From contig JAKOON010000004.1 of assembly GCA_022577435.1 (NCBI GenBank), forward strand, positions 3,867,001-3,931,000: a DNA stretch of 64,000 bases, written 5' to 3'. Source of the stretch: Embiotoca jacksoni (taxonomy: Eukaryota > Chordata > Actinopteri > Embiotocidae). Of this stretch, positions 35,799-48,240 are shown piece after piece. Each line of letters starts with the position of its first letter. Within the stretch, counting starts at the first letter, position 1. The translations under genes were made by a program, and so were the position numbers. A model generated the notes under the pieces. The model saw only the letters and a program-made list of their open reading frames with translations. It did not search any database and was not told the origin of the DNA.

Positions 35799-37182
35799 AC
35801 ACTTCTGTTTCTGGTTTACCACGCCTGCTTTGAATTAATTAAAAACTTTTTGGGAAAAAAAACAAAAAAATTCCCATCAAACCACAAAAAGTCCAAACCA
35901 TGGAGGTAAAATAAATTGGAATATTGCTGTTCTGAAGAAACATTTCACCTGGATCTGGTTTTATTTCTTGCTCGTGCAATGGCACTTTCTGGGGTGTGGA
36001 CAAATTTGATGTGGGATAATCAAGTATTACCCCCTAAGCATCTCTATCGACCGCCCTCGGGACTATCAATAAAACAATAAGGCGGAGAAACAGGTTTGCA
36101 ACACCTGGCTTTACATGTTTTATGAGAATTCAAATGCATTCAACACAGTTGGCCTATAAGATGCACGCAATCTGTTTCGCTTTGAGTAAGCATATAATAA
36201 TAGTTACCTTTAACTGGAACAAATCTTAAAATCCCCACCACAACACTTTGATGTTTCACTTCACTTTATACATGCTACTCTACTTTGGTTGTTAATAACA
36301 AGTAAAAAAATTAATTAAAAAAAAAAAGGCCGTCCAGGATTCCTTTTTCAAAGTTGGCAACAGAGCTGTTACAGTATGTTTCCAAGCCAGCGAGTATGCT
36401 CCTGATGTTCAAAGAACATAACAGCACCACTGGTGATAATGATACAAGTAAAGAAACAGTAAATGAGGCACATTTTCCATTAAATATATAATGGTTTGCT
36501 TAAAATACTCTGGAGCTGTGTTGATTTTATAGTGATAAACAAGTCCATTGCACTGTTTCATGCAATGAGATGCAAAAGTAAAGTCAGTGGTTGCCTGCAG
36601 TCCGTAGAAAGAGGAGCTAATGATGAATCAGTATGATGTTATTATAGGGATAAAACTTTGTTGTCTATAATGTTATGATCTCAAACTATACTAAAAAGCA
36701 TACCAAAGATATTGTTCAGATATTCTGCTTTTACTTTTTTGTGCTTACAGACTTAAAGGTGCAGAGAAGAAGGTTCAAATGAAGTGAATCACATTATATT
36801 GAATGATTTCACACTGTTCATAGACACTTATATTGGTGTTGCTTGTCTTTTTTTTCATGCACATTACTCATTTAACACTCTGACTGACTTCTACTGAAAA
36901 AATAACCCTGCTGCTTGCGTTATAGACTACAGACCCACATGTGTCTGCTCCCACTGATAATCAAGCAGAGGGACATTTATCAACACATGATAAAACTGCA
37001 TATTGAATAACATGGTTCTGCTTAAACACAAGCATTCACACAGAAAGAAACACATACTGCTGATCTTGGCCTTTCTAGCAATCCCCACTTAGATCAGTCT
37101 TGATTTACACTGCAGTCCCCATTAATGTCAGTTCACCAACTAAACCTTAACAAATGCACTCTACCATTATCTCATTTGCCCT

Positions 37183-37186
<4 letters not shown>

Positions 37187-37276
<90 letters not shown>

Positions 37277-37296
37277 GAGAAAGGAGGGGGGGGGGG
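37187..37296. repeat. (TG)43 and G11
   Basis: Pure array to 37272, a 13-base spacer, then eleven G at 37286-37296. Confidence 0.97.
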
Positions 37297-38122
37297 CAGC
37301 GAGAGGAAACGAGCCCAATGGTTATATGCTGACATAAGCATTTATTTTGACCTCATTTGCCTAGTATGGCTGTAGACATGGATACTGGTGTGGATTTTAT
37401 GTTTGTTTTTTGGGCCACGGTTAGTGTCCTTATGTTAAATTCCATATTCTAGTTATGTTACATGTGGCATAAGTATTACCAACAGAGAAAGAGAGAGAAA
37501 AGAAAGGAATATGTAAAGATGTCGCTTGCTGGGACCAAACTGGAAGAATATGAAAAATGAAAAAGTTCCTGTTCCTTATTTGATTTAGTCAGACTGTGAA
37601 CACCGAGTTTCTACTGTGACATTTCTAAGACATCTGAGTCAAAACATGTTCCGCAAACGACCAGCAATGTGACACAATGGCACTTTGGCTCTCCCAAATG
37701 ACAACCCATCAGTTCACCACCTTTATTCACCAGATTGACCTGCCTGTGACTCTTTCTGTTCCTCAGTACAAGCTGAAGGATGAGAATACAGCAGAAATCG
37801 CATATGGTGCTTGACACATTTACAGAACAGGCAGGAAACAAACTCAAAATACTTTGTTCACACAGGTTCAAGCTGTAGTGGTTTTTTTTGTCACAGAAAC
37901 ATGCACTGATTAGACCACTGAGACCTCTTATACGTAATTTAAAGGGTTTTCTAAAAGTCTACACAGGCAAGCCTGAAAAACCTACAGTTAAGACGCTCAT
38001 TCATTTAAATGGTTGCCATATTGAATTTACATGTTGGAGAGACCACTGCTCAGAGGTGAGTAGTCAAAAAATACTGATCTATGCAATAAGTCATCAAAGC
38101 AGCTATAACAATTGTTTTTTTT

Positions 38123-38182
38123 AGTCAAATATATTTGACTTATACTTTTTAGAAATATATTTTAGTCAAATATATTTCTAAA
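38123..38182. repeat. adjacent AT-rich palindrome and hairpin
   Basis: AGTCAAATATATTTGACT at 38123-38140 is a perfect 18-bp palindrome. Right after it TTTAGAAATATATTT (38148-38162) and AAATATATTTCTAAA (38168-38182) form a perfect 15-bp stem with a 5-base loop TAGTC. Confidence 0.85.
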
Positions 38183-38372
38183 GCGTCAATAAAAACCAAA
38201 GACAGGTGATAGAAGCGTAAAAATATTTGATGGTGTAAATAGATAAGCTTGCCATGTCATCTTTAAATGATGATAATATGTCAGTGTTGCAACTGTATTG
38301 ATAACTTTCTATTGTAAACATGTACTTAAGAGTCTTACCTCCTGCTCCTCTAACACACAAAACTGTGGTTAG

Positions 38373-38374
<2 letters not shown>

Positions 38375-38464
<90 letters not shown>
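38375..38464. repeat. (GT)n microsatellite
   Basis: One GA interruption near 38405. The inverse (CA)n lies at 38809-38840, 345 bases away. Confidence 0.97.
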
Positions 38465-38467
<3 letters not shown>

Positions 38468-38805
38468 GCTAACTAGCTGAAAGATTCACAGAGTTACAGA
38501 CTGAGGTAAAACACTCCGTCAAAATCTAGAAGCAGCACTGTCAAATTAGGACAAGCTATTTGATTCAGTGTTTATAAAACAAAGACTAAATGAGAGTTGG
38601 AAATAAAAGAACATTTTATTTTCTATCAGAGGGATGAAACAATTCCGCTCGTGTCTGTTGGAAGTGAGCAATTAAAAACAAGGCAGATCACAATGAGCAC
38701 TTGAAATGAAAACTCATTTTCACACACCAAAGGCAGAGTATTTTTTATTTCATTCAATTACAGAAGTTTGTTTAGTACGAAAATACACAAACACACACAG
38801 ATAAA

Positions 38806-38808
<3 letters not shown>

Positions 38809-38840
<32 letters not shown>
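38809..38840. repeat. (CA)16 microsatellite
   Basis: Pure; inverse partner of the array at 38375. Confidence 0.97.
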
Positions 38841-38844
<4 letters not shown>

Positions 38845-39724
38845 CGTATTTACCCAAGTGCACACAGGTGCTCTAACCGGTAACTGATTGAATTTACGGC
38901 AGCCTAAGCCTGGCGAGCGGAGCCCAGAGAGCATCCATGGCGTGTGTTTAGAGGTCCCCCCAGGACCATTAAATCAGCCCAGAGTGGATCAGGAAGTCAT
39001 TGCCATAGTGATGGGGAGGAGAAGGATCCTGATTTACGGTGGCCTCACCAAACGTCGTAAACATATCGTGACCAATCACACACAGACACACATCTGGCTC
39101 TTTCTGCTTTCCTTCCACTCAGCCATTCAATCATGCACAGCACATTTCTGGAGTGAAATATCCTAGAGTTAAACAAAGAGTTTGATTTTGGGAGTTTATC
39201 TTCAAAATTAGACTCCAGCTTGTGTTCGGTGTTACTGTCTGGTGAGGTAATATTGTGGTGTTCATTCTCTAAGTGTTGAGGAACATGATTCAACACGACT
39301 CCCGGTGTTGACTGCACAGCTTTGTTGCCGTATTAGCATTTCCCAGGTTGCCTCAGTTATTTCTTCGTAACTTTTGAGAATAAAGCAACCAAATTAAATC
39401 GAAGTGATGGGCAGAAATTATATTTTGTTTTGTTAAAACATGCTGTTTATTAATATTTCAATGAAGACATAATGATAAATAAAATGGGGCTATCAGTGTA
39501 CAAGGTAGGAATGTAACATATATACCAATCACAGTGGCATTAATACATTGGTTAGTTTGCAACTTGTTACACAAAGTTTTCATGCAGCATTAATTGTTGC
39601 ACACTGCATATAATCCCTGCATATATTAATTAAATATAAATTTGCAACGAATATGTTGTTATCTTGTTGTCAGTCTTACCTAAAACCTTAATAGTGTGAT
39701 AAAATTTTAACTTCATGAATGTCA

Positions 39725-39985
39725 ATCAATATGTACTTTTAAGTGTTGACTGTTAACACTGAAAGAGTTTCACATTCAAACAACTCAAGGTTAAAGTAAA
39801 ATGTACTCTTCACGGGAGTCGAGTTTTAACTCCCAAAGATTTCAGGTTCAACTCCTGAAAAGTGTTAAAAATCAACTCCAAGAAAAGAGTTACTTTCACT
39901 CTGCTTGAGAGTGAATTCGATGGTCTCACATGTACAAGCAAAAAGAGTTGATTTGAACTCAAGAGTTTATTCCAAAGATGTGAAT
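39725..39985. repeat. self-complementary GAGTT/AACTC cluster
   Basis: About ten GAGTT or AACTC pentamers and several AGTGTT/AACACT words lie in 260 bases, for example AGTGTTGACTGTTAACACT at about 39741-39759 and GAGTTGATTTGAACTC at about 39946-39961. The array is not tandem but folds on itself in many ways, as some fish MITEs do. Confidence 0.4.
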
Positions 39986-40444
39986 TTGCTGTGTGGGGGT
40001 TTGGTGTAAAAGCTGAGTTCTGTTCAAAACCCCTAAAAAAAAAGAAATCAGTCAGTCGCCTGTCACAGTTCAGTGGCTGAGGAGACCACAGTCTGCCCAT
40101 CCCGACTCTGCAAAGCAGGCCAAGGCTTTTTGATATAGAATAGACTGAACAACACTGTAAATTTCACGGTTTCAATGGTGCAGTAAGGGCGAGCATCAGT
40201 AATGTCTGTGGTTTAACAAAAAAAGGGTCGTGCACCTCTTTGAGACCAGAAGTTTATCAGCACAGATTCAGTCTTTGTTTCTACTCTGAGTCTGCTTGAA
40301 GCACGAGTTCCTTGAACTAACTGCAAGTTGTAAACATCAGGGCGATTGAATATAATATCTTTTGCTACCTGACATTTTCCTGAAAACAAAATGTTTTTGG
40401 TGTTTATGGTGAGCAAACACTATTTTCAGAAATGGCAATCATAT

Positions 40445-40451
<7 letters not shown>

Positions 40452-40478
<27 letters not shown>
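40452..40478. repeat. (TA)n microsatellite
   Basis: Only long TA array in the window, with GT-containing flanks. Confidence 0.95.
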
Positions 40479-40483
<5 letters not shown>

Positions 40484-40756
40484 TATATGTAGCTTTTATC
40501 ATACAGCACTTACAGAAATTGAAATGTATCTGTCACTGAGATTATTTCTGACCATTTTCACTTTCTACATTTTTGGACAGCGCCTCAGTTTTATATACTG
40601 CACTAATGGCACAAGAAGGAGCAGCCACAGGAAGCTGCAAGATGAAGAGTTGCGGGAAACAGGCTGCACTCCTCCTACTCGGATTGACAGTTGAATTAAA
40701 ACGACATGAGTTTGTTTGGCTGAGCTGTAAAGTGACCCATCCGTGGTGCTGCACGA

Positions 40757-41310
40757 TGTAGGCTATGTTCCAAACGCCATACTTCCATTAGTACACTAAC
40801 AAATAGTGCTCTTACACGGTAGGTCTTTTTCGACAGTTGTTTCAAACTTCACACAAACGCCACTCTGTCCCAGAAATAACCACAGCATGCGAATGCATCA
40901 CCTGCCAATTTATATGCAGTGTTTTAATTAATTTACCCAGAAACAAACGTGTTTTTGTGCCCTCCGTTTCACACACTCAATAAACACACTGACTGCTTCT
41001 GTCCAACAGCAGCATGGTGGTACTTAGTAAAAAAAAGATAAACACTTTGTGTTGTGTTCTGCAACAGCTGCAGCTTCCTCAGACGCCCTAATGTGAAAAT
41101 GCTTTACGTCAGTGGTCCCTCCCTTTCCTCTAAATAGCCATGCTGGCAACCGTTGAGTGTGGAAACTGTCCAATGTTTTGCACAAAATATTTGCACTATT
41201 TTGAGTGCATCATATGGGTACTTGTAGCGCACTGCATGTTTCCACACTACTCAGTGTCAACGCACTTATGCACTCAAAATAATGAGTGTTAGTACATAAG
41301 TACACCACGC
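40757..41310 (+). repeat. MITE-like repeat with imperfect inverted ends
   Basis: Begins ATGTTCCAAACGCCATACTTCC near 40764 with ATTAGTACACTAACA, and ends AGTGTTAGTACATAAGTAC near 41285-41303, which is roughly its inverse. Words such as TTGAGTGCATCAT, GCACTTATGCACTC and CACTATTTTGAGTGC are repeated between. This pattern fits a non-autonomous element of a kind common in fish. The borders are approximate. Confidence 0.4.
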
Positions 41311-41458
41311 AGGAGCAGTATTAAACCTCACTTTTCTCTCACAGTAGATTGTCTTTAATTCAATTTTTTTTCTCCAACTGGAGGATTATCAGCCTTCATT
41401 TGCCCTGAGGCCAGCCCACACCTGAGCACACGTGAATCAACCCTGCAGTGTTTACCAA

Positions 41459-41516
41459 GAGAGAGAGAGAGATAAAGGGACAGAGGGAGGACAGGGGAGG
41501 GAGGAGGGAGGACTCC
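41459..41516. repeat. purine-rich (GA)n/(GGGA)n tract
   Basis: (GA)n at its left, then GGGAGGA words; nearly pure purine over about 58 bases. Confidence 0.85.
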
Positions 41517-43931
41517 AAAGCACTGAATCTATAGGACAGAAGGAGATGTTAAGTTGGAGGTGAGAAATAACTGGTGCAATGCAGGTGAGTGAAGAAGCGG
41601 TTCAGCGGGGGGGGGGGCAGGAGGGGTGAGAGGCGCAAAAGTCAGGCCTCTGCAGTGCTTTACTCTACGAGAACATCAATCCAGAGCCCACTTAGCTGCC
41701 ATCTCTGCCTGCAGACTCCAATGGGACCCCACATTCAGAGAACAGGGAAGGACATGATTTGGCCCTGCAGTACTGTATACCACTAACTGCACCGTGCAAT
41801 GGTATAACTCACTCTTATTATTGAACCGACATGTGCATTGCAGTAAACGCAATTATCTTCTGTTTGTTCAGCCCCTTAATCACCCTTCAGGTTTATGCAA
41901 ACATTATTAAATCTACTGTACTGTGACAAGGGGGGACAAAGGTGATGAAGTTTCTTTTTTCCATCAATACGTTGCCATGGAGTTTTTAACCTCCCCCCGC
42001 TAAATGGTTTTGTTGTTGCAGACATTTGGTTTCTTCTTTGTTTTGTTTTATAGAAGTCGCTGCTGTAATGACCCTCTAAAGCTGGCCCTCCTCTTGTGAT
42101 CAAGCTGCAGCATTCATAATCACATTACAACTGACAGAGTCTCTTTACACTGAAGTAATGATGCTGAAATGTGACACAAGGAAAAGTCCACTTCAGCTGT
42201 CCAATGCAGATTCTCAATGCTCCGATATGTAAAACCTCTGGCCTCATATCTGTTTATCTCTGTGTAGTTTGTGTACATTCGTGTCCCATTCCCTGTGTGT
42301 TGTTTAGTTTGCCTCCTATTAGAGTGTTGACAGACACTGGATGCTCCCATGCTGTGGAGATGCCGAGAGCGTGGGAGTTTGATGGCCAGGATTATGCCAC
42401 ACAGCGCAGTAGATGCCTGCTTTCTCACATTTAACCATTAACAGGAATGCATTTTAAAGATTGTGTGTGAAACCACATGTACCTTAATTTCATTATGTTT
42501 TTAATTTCAGTTTGAGGTAGTTTAAAACATATACATTTATTGTTGTGCGTTATAAAGTAATATAATTTGTATTCTCTCCATGAACTGAATACTGTGGTGC
42601 ATCCAGTGGAGCCCAGAATATGCCTGGTACCTGATATTCCTAAATTGTTTGTTAAACACGGTGATCAATACCCAGCAAAGCCCAAATGTAGTGTTGTTCA
42701 TCAGATTTGTTTTTGAACATCGTGTTTTACCATTTTTCACAGTTGCTGATTTTCAGCATGATAAAATGCAAAAACGTTTGTGCCAAAAACATCTGCGTTA
42801 ACGCCTCACTTAGATTAGCCGCTCATACACCTACAGTGCAGCTCTCCATTTTTCTTGATCTCCCACACTGCAGATTAACTGAAGCTGTTTTTCTTAACAT
42901 TTCTGTCCACTCTAATTTGCCTCCTTTGTGTTTTGTTTTTCTTCCCTCTAAATGGCTGTTCTGCATTTATCCAATTTTATTCTTATACAACACTCAAATA
43001 TAAAAACAAATTGCAAATAATGGAGTAATAAACGGTTGATAAATCATATGTTTCAAAGGCTACTGAACTGCGAATAGACAGGCTTCAATGATGCAGCCTC
43101 TCTTGAACTCTCACAAACAATAGAGCGCTCTTAAGAAACCAAAGACGTACCATCGCCGGCTTAATTTATCTGTTGAAGTAAAGGCTTTTTGGCATTCATT
43201 ATCAGCCTCTGTTGTGTAAATGTTCCGTACTGGAACTATCTAATTATGACAGGACAAGTACAGACAGAGTTGGAATTCAATATTTGGCATCTGGTGAGTG
43301 AGAGAGGAGTTGGAAAGTAGAGATCAAGAAAGAAGAATGTTGGCAGTTTTTAAAAACGTATTTTGCAATTGAATGATTGTTTATTTCCATGAATTAAATG
43401 TAGCCTGTGGATTTTAAGATCACCAGCAGCGGTAAGGAGCCAATGTCAATCCATGGAGCTGATTTCAGGCTTAAACACAGTGAGGTTTGCATATATACAA
43501 CGCACCAATAACAAAATGCAAAGTTTCAGAGACAAAATGAAGCAAGTACAAAAGATGATATCCTACACAGACAAAGAAATATCACGTGAATTTTGGCCCA
43601 GTCTTTAAACCGAGAAAGATTAAATGATGAAGATTCGCTTATAAATGTTGTGAGTAATTCATCCTCTGCAACAACAGGTGGCGATACGTGTCAGTTTAAA
43701 CACACCTGAGTTATGCCTGCAGGCCCGTCGTGAGACTGTGCACCGCTAAAGTAGCAGACACATTATAAAACGTCAGGACATATTAATGACTCACAAGGCA
43801 AAGTACGTGTGTTAGTGAATTGGAGGGGATTTGTTGGTTTGTTAAGGCTATTTTTTTCCAATCGGTTCTGTCTGAGTCGACTTCCGTCTTCGACACGGTT
43901 GCCAGAGCTGATCGCCGTCATTAAAGTCATT
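41517..43931. other. intronic stretch without recognised features
   Basis: Contains a G11-type tract near 41608-41618 and otherwise complex sequence. No gene or transposon recognised. Confidence 0.55.
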
Positions 43932-44287
43932 GCTTCATATCCCACCGGTGGCACCGTGGCACCCGTCAGTTGTGGCCCAAAAGCTAAAGATAGGTGGCGA
44001 GTCTATTTTTGACGGAAGCCGCACAGAGATTGTGTCAAGCTGAACAGAGCACATCGGCCGGGCAGGAAGTTAGACAGAGGAAAGAGAATCCAGTCAATTT
44101 TCAAAATAAAACACTCATTCGCATTCTTCCAATCATTACAACACATCACTATGTCAACATTTTAGATTTAATACATTTGATACGTTTACCCATGATAGTA
44201 GCACAAACATCAAGGAAACATGACCAAATCAGGAAGAGGGCAGACAAAACCCTCTGCTTCTGAAACGCTGCCGGTGGGATATGAAGC
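43932..44287. repeat. inverted pair of a 17-bp word, 322 bp apart
   Basis: GCTTCATATCCCACCGG at 43932-43948 recurs exactly inverted as CCGGTGGGATATGAAGC at 44271-44287. Similarity outside the core is weak. The enclosed sequence has a run of CATTCGCATTCTTCCAATCA type and no gene. It may be the ends of a short transposable unit. Confidence 0.4.
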
Positions 44288-45574
44288 CGTGAAGAAGATA
44301 GAACAAAATTGCGGTGCACACGCGACGTGCAGGACGGTGGAAAGCAAACGTTTGGTTTTGGCAGCGAATCAGCTTCGTGCATTACATATCACAACACTCA
44401 TGCATACGTAGCACAATTCATGTTCTGACCTTGAGTTCCCACTATTTTATTGATTGACAGTTGGTGGCGGTAGTTCACCAAGATACATTGAAATAAGCTG
44501 ACAAAGGACACAAACCTGCAAGGCATTAAACATTAATGTAAAAAGATTTTTAAACTGTTTTGGGTGGGCGGAAACTAATTCAACACGTTTGTTATACCGC
44601 AACCATGGACATTAAGTGTTTTGGTGAGTGACACTAAATGTAAGCATAACTTCTTTTCTTTTTTTTCCAACTAGAAAACTCCACAGGGCACTTTTAATTC
44701 GCGACATCGCCTCTTCTCAGACGTCCAACCAACCCACAACCCATAAAACATTTTCTTAATATATTCTGCTTAAAATCCAACAGCACTCAAGCAGAGTTAA
44801 AAAAGATAAGACTTATGAATCACATATTCCTGCATGCTCACACAGTACATGTAATATTTTGCCAGACTCACAAGCCTACAGTGTAACTTTTTTTCTTTTT
44901 TTTTGCTTCACAAAGAGGAACATTTTTACAGACTTGTACGACATGAGAGGATCTTCCTGTTCAATTTGAAATTGGCTTATCTTCTCTATCCTGTGGTGCA
45001 TTTGACTGCTTTTCATAAGATAGTGATAATGCCTAAATGGCATTTTTGAAGATGCTCTTAAAACAATGAACATGATTTACATTTTAAATCAGTTTACTTT
45101 ACATTGACTGTACTAGACTTGTGCTGTGTTGGTCGTGTTACAGAAATGTTAGCACTGTTTTATGTATTAAGATTGCATTACAACTTTTATAGATAAGTAA
45201 CTGAGACTTGAGACAAACATGCAACATTCTCAACAAATTGACTGAACTATTGTTTATCTCAAAGGCCCTTTAAAGAAAAAAAGCTTTCCTTCCCTCCTAC
45301 CTCAGCAATAATATAAGAAGGTAGCATGTCTAACTCATTGCCAAAACACAAGCAGTTTCCCTTCTCCTAACTGGATTATCAGTAATCAATAGTGATTATG
45401 GGGTGGAACTGTCTTGGCCTACAGCTGGCTTGTGTGTGCCAGGAGTCAGGAGTCAGTAATCAGTACAGTGGAGGGTTGGAGGGGGCCACAGTCTTTTCTC
45501 AGCCAAATAACACCCGTGCCAGGTCATCACTGTCCAGTCCAACAGCCAAAATCATCCCAGTCTCACACCAGCGT

Positions 45575-45575
<1 letters not shown>

Positions 45576-45637
<62 letters not shown>
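45576..45637. repeat. (CA)31 microsatellite
   Basis: Uninterrupted, about 140 bases left of the Tc1-like remnant. Confidence 0.97.
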
Positions 45638-45640
<3 letters not shown>

Positions 45641-45778
45641 ATGCACAGTGCTATGAAAAGCTAACCACATATTTGGGCACATTTAATTTAGGGATATAAT
45701 GCACATAAATTATTCAAAACATAATTATCACTCACAGATGACACATGCAATGTTGATTATGTGACATTATAATAGAAC

Positions 45779-46170
45779 ATGTCCATGTCTGGGATATGCT
45801 CGCCGGTACGTGAGTCACTTCTCATAATCAACACGTTGGATATGGGAGATATGAGCAGGCGTGAAGATCTGAGCAAGTCTGTCAAGGGCCAAAACGTTAT
45901 GGCCAGACGACTGGATCAGAGCATCAAAACATGTGGGGTGCTGCCAGTCAGCACTGGTCTGACGGGACCAACAATGAACCAGCGACGGGTAAAGTCCGAT
46001 TCATGGTAGCTCCAACTCCCAGCTTACAGGACTTAAAAGCTGTGCAGGTAACATCCTGGTGCCTGATACCACAGGACACCTTCAGAGGTCAGAGCTGTTC
46101 TGGCAGCACACACAGGACCAAAAGCACATCGTGGAGCAGTGGTCATTGATGGTTTGGCTCATCAGTGTAT
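45779..46170 (+). pseudogene. Tc1/mariner transposase remnant, internally deleted
   Basis: Non-functional transposon copy. The left part encodes MGDMSRREDLSK...KGQNVMARRLDQSI, which corresponds to the N-terminal helix-turn-helix start of a teleost Tc1-like DD34E transposase. Directly after the ACGGGT at 45985-45990 the sequence jumps to the C-terminal end of the same protein (nucleotides for NLQDLK...TSWC.IPQ.TFRG at about 46000-46090). The catalytic core between them is missing. The end at 46138-46170 (AGTGGTCATTGATG...ATCAGTGTA) resembles the terminal inverted repeat of this family and ends with TA. The left inverted repeat is not clear. Frameshifts and stops are also present. Identification is from recalled family sequence. 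Confidence 0.75.
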
Positions 46171-46905
46171 GTCCTGTAGAGAAACACCTGAAGTACAGGC
46201 GCACACACACCGTAGGTCGCATGATATACCTGGAAGCAAAGGTCTGATCTAAAAAAAAGTACGAACGTGAGTTATCACTCAAGGTTATTTTCTGATGCCC
46301 CTGAGGCTTCCTTAGTGCCATGAAGACAATTAGTAGTCCTGAGTCATAGCTGGCTATAACCAGGAGTGTAGGAGTGAACGTTGCTAAAAACAGCAGCAAC
46401 AACACCCTGATGTGAGACTGAAAGCTACTGTAGAATGTTAATTCTTCAATGTGAAACTAATTCCTCTCAGTGAAACACTGCGAGTACGTAATGAAAACGT
46501 GCCCACTAGATCTGAGTGGAAACTTCATTTGCACTGAAGCACTTGAAGTGCAAAGGGGACTCAGGCTTATACAGTTGCAGCCATTTCAAATGCTGAAGGT
46601 GTGATGCCTATGAAAGTGTTGCCTCGGATACTCTAACAGTGTGGTGGCTCGGTTGCATAAACCCCTCAAACTCCTCACAGAAAGACTGGCATGCATTTTG
46701 TTCAGCTATACATTTCAGGTTCACATGAAATGCATGAAACACATAACAAACTGAAAAAAATAGCTCAAGTAATGGAAGGTTAAATAAAGTGACTGAACCA
46801 ATGCAAATGTAACACTGTTGGAGTCTATGGAATTGTGAAAAATGTAAAACTGTCCAACAATTGTTAGTGTGAATGTTCAATTGTGTCATATTTTTTGTCA
46901 AAGAG

Positions 46906-47420
46906 TAGGGCTGGGTATTGTTGAGAGGTTTTTTTCAATATAAATTTTATAAAATCCATTTTAACCACGATAAAATTACATTACACATTACAGTACTAAT
47001 CTTTGGTTTTAATGCATTTAAGAGGTAGAGAATGTAACTCAGGTTATTTTCTGTAACTACAATTAACAGATGCCCCCCAAACGCCTCACATGCAAGTTAT
47101 CAATAGACGCTACAAGTTATTAATGTCCCATAAATGACCACTAGTAGATGCTAACTGACCGGCTGCACACAAAGAAGCCTCCTTAAAGCAGAGCACACAT
47201 CTCAGACAGGTGTAGGGCCACAAAGTATTTTGAAATTTATGAAATAAGGTTTTCTAATGTAAAATTTAAGTTACATAAGTTGAAACAGTGATTATAAATA
47301 GGGCGCACCACCTGAGTAGAGGCTATGTATTGCTTTTGTTCACTGACACCAACAGAGTTTATTAAAATGGAGCAAAACACTAGAGTTTTAAAACCCCTCT
47401 GTTAATTAATGACTTCCTTG
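46906..47420 (+). mobile_element. non-autonomous DNA transposon, copy with left terminus
   Basis: Starts with TAGGGCTGGGTATTG at 46906-46920, a terminal-repeat-like word. From 47030 to about 47420 it aligns with 60135-60460 by shared blocks such as TTTTCTGTAaCTACAATT, GATGcCCCCC, CTGCACACA.-GAAGC and TTGCTcACTGACA. No coding sequence. The right terminus is missing. Probably a hAT-type MITE, but the class is uncertain. Confidence 0.6.
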
Positions 47421-47929
47421 AGCTTCCAACCTTTACTTCATCTTGTATAGGTGCAAATTATGTGAACCTTGTTTAATCTTACACATCTCGTCGATATGCT
47501 TGTTAACATGCAGACTTTAGCCTCTGCCTTCTTTGGTTTTTATTTCTCTGGTCTTGCAATGAGAAGAGTTGGAGAATTGGGTATCCAGTTCACCTCTGGG
47601 TTGATAAGCTCAATAAAGCATCAACCAGAGCTCACGTGCATCAGTCTTTCTTTGCTCTGCTCTCGGCGGAAAACTGGCAAGAAGTTGTTGCACAGGGGAC
47701 TTGCAAAACAAGACTTAATGCCATATGTGTACAATTAGTTTCCAGAATATTTCCCATTCAACTTGTAATGCTTATTTATTCTAGCACTACAGATGTACTC
47801 TCTATTGTGGTATCGATGACTCATTATTAAGAGATCTGTATCTTTTTTTGGACCCAGAGTGATATTATCTCATCACAACAGGCTTTATAGAAAGAGAGGA
47901 CATATTCTCACCTCTGTCTTAACCTCCAT

Positions 47930-48240
47930 CCATTATCTATACCCACTTTATCCCAAGTAGAGTGTCACAGCAGCTGGAGCCTAATTAATCTGACATTGGG
48001 TGTATACCATTGGAATACCCATGGACAGGTTGTCAGTCCTTCGCAAGGCTAATACGGAGAGACTGACCATCATCCATTTGATTGACTGATCAACCTAACA
48101 GTCAACTGTAGAAACTCCATGCAGACACAGGGAGAACACGCAAACGTTTCCACAGAAAGGTTTCAGCTGGCCAGCAGCTGCGAACCCAGAATCTTCCAGC
48201 TGTGAGGCGCCAGTGCTAACCACCACAACACCGTGCGCAT
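47930..48240 (+). repeat. teleost dispersed repeat starting TCCATCCATTATCTATACC
   Basis: Recognised from TCCATCCATTATCTATACCC, GCTGGAGCCTAATTAATCTG, CCATGGACAGGTTGTCAGTCC, CATGCAGACACAGGGAGAAC and GCTAACCACCACAACACCGTGC in order, the layout of one of the most abundant repeats in teleost genomes. Non-coding and about 300 bp long. I am sure of the repeat and unsure of its classification. Confidence 0.75.
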
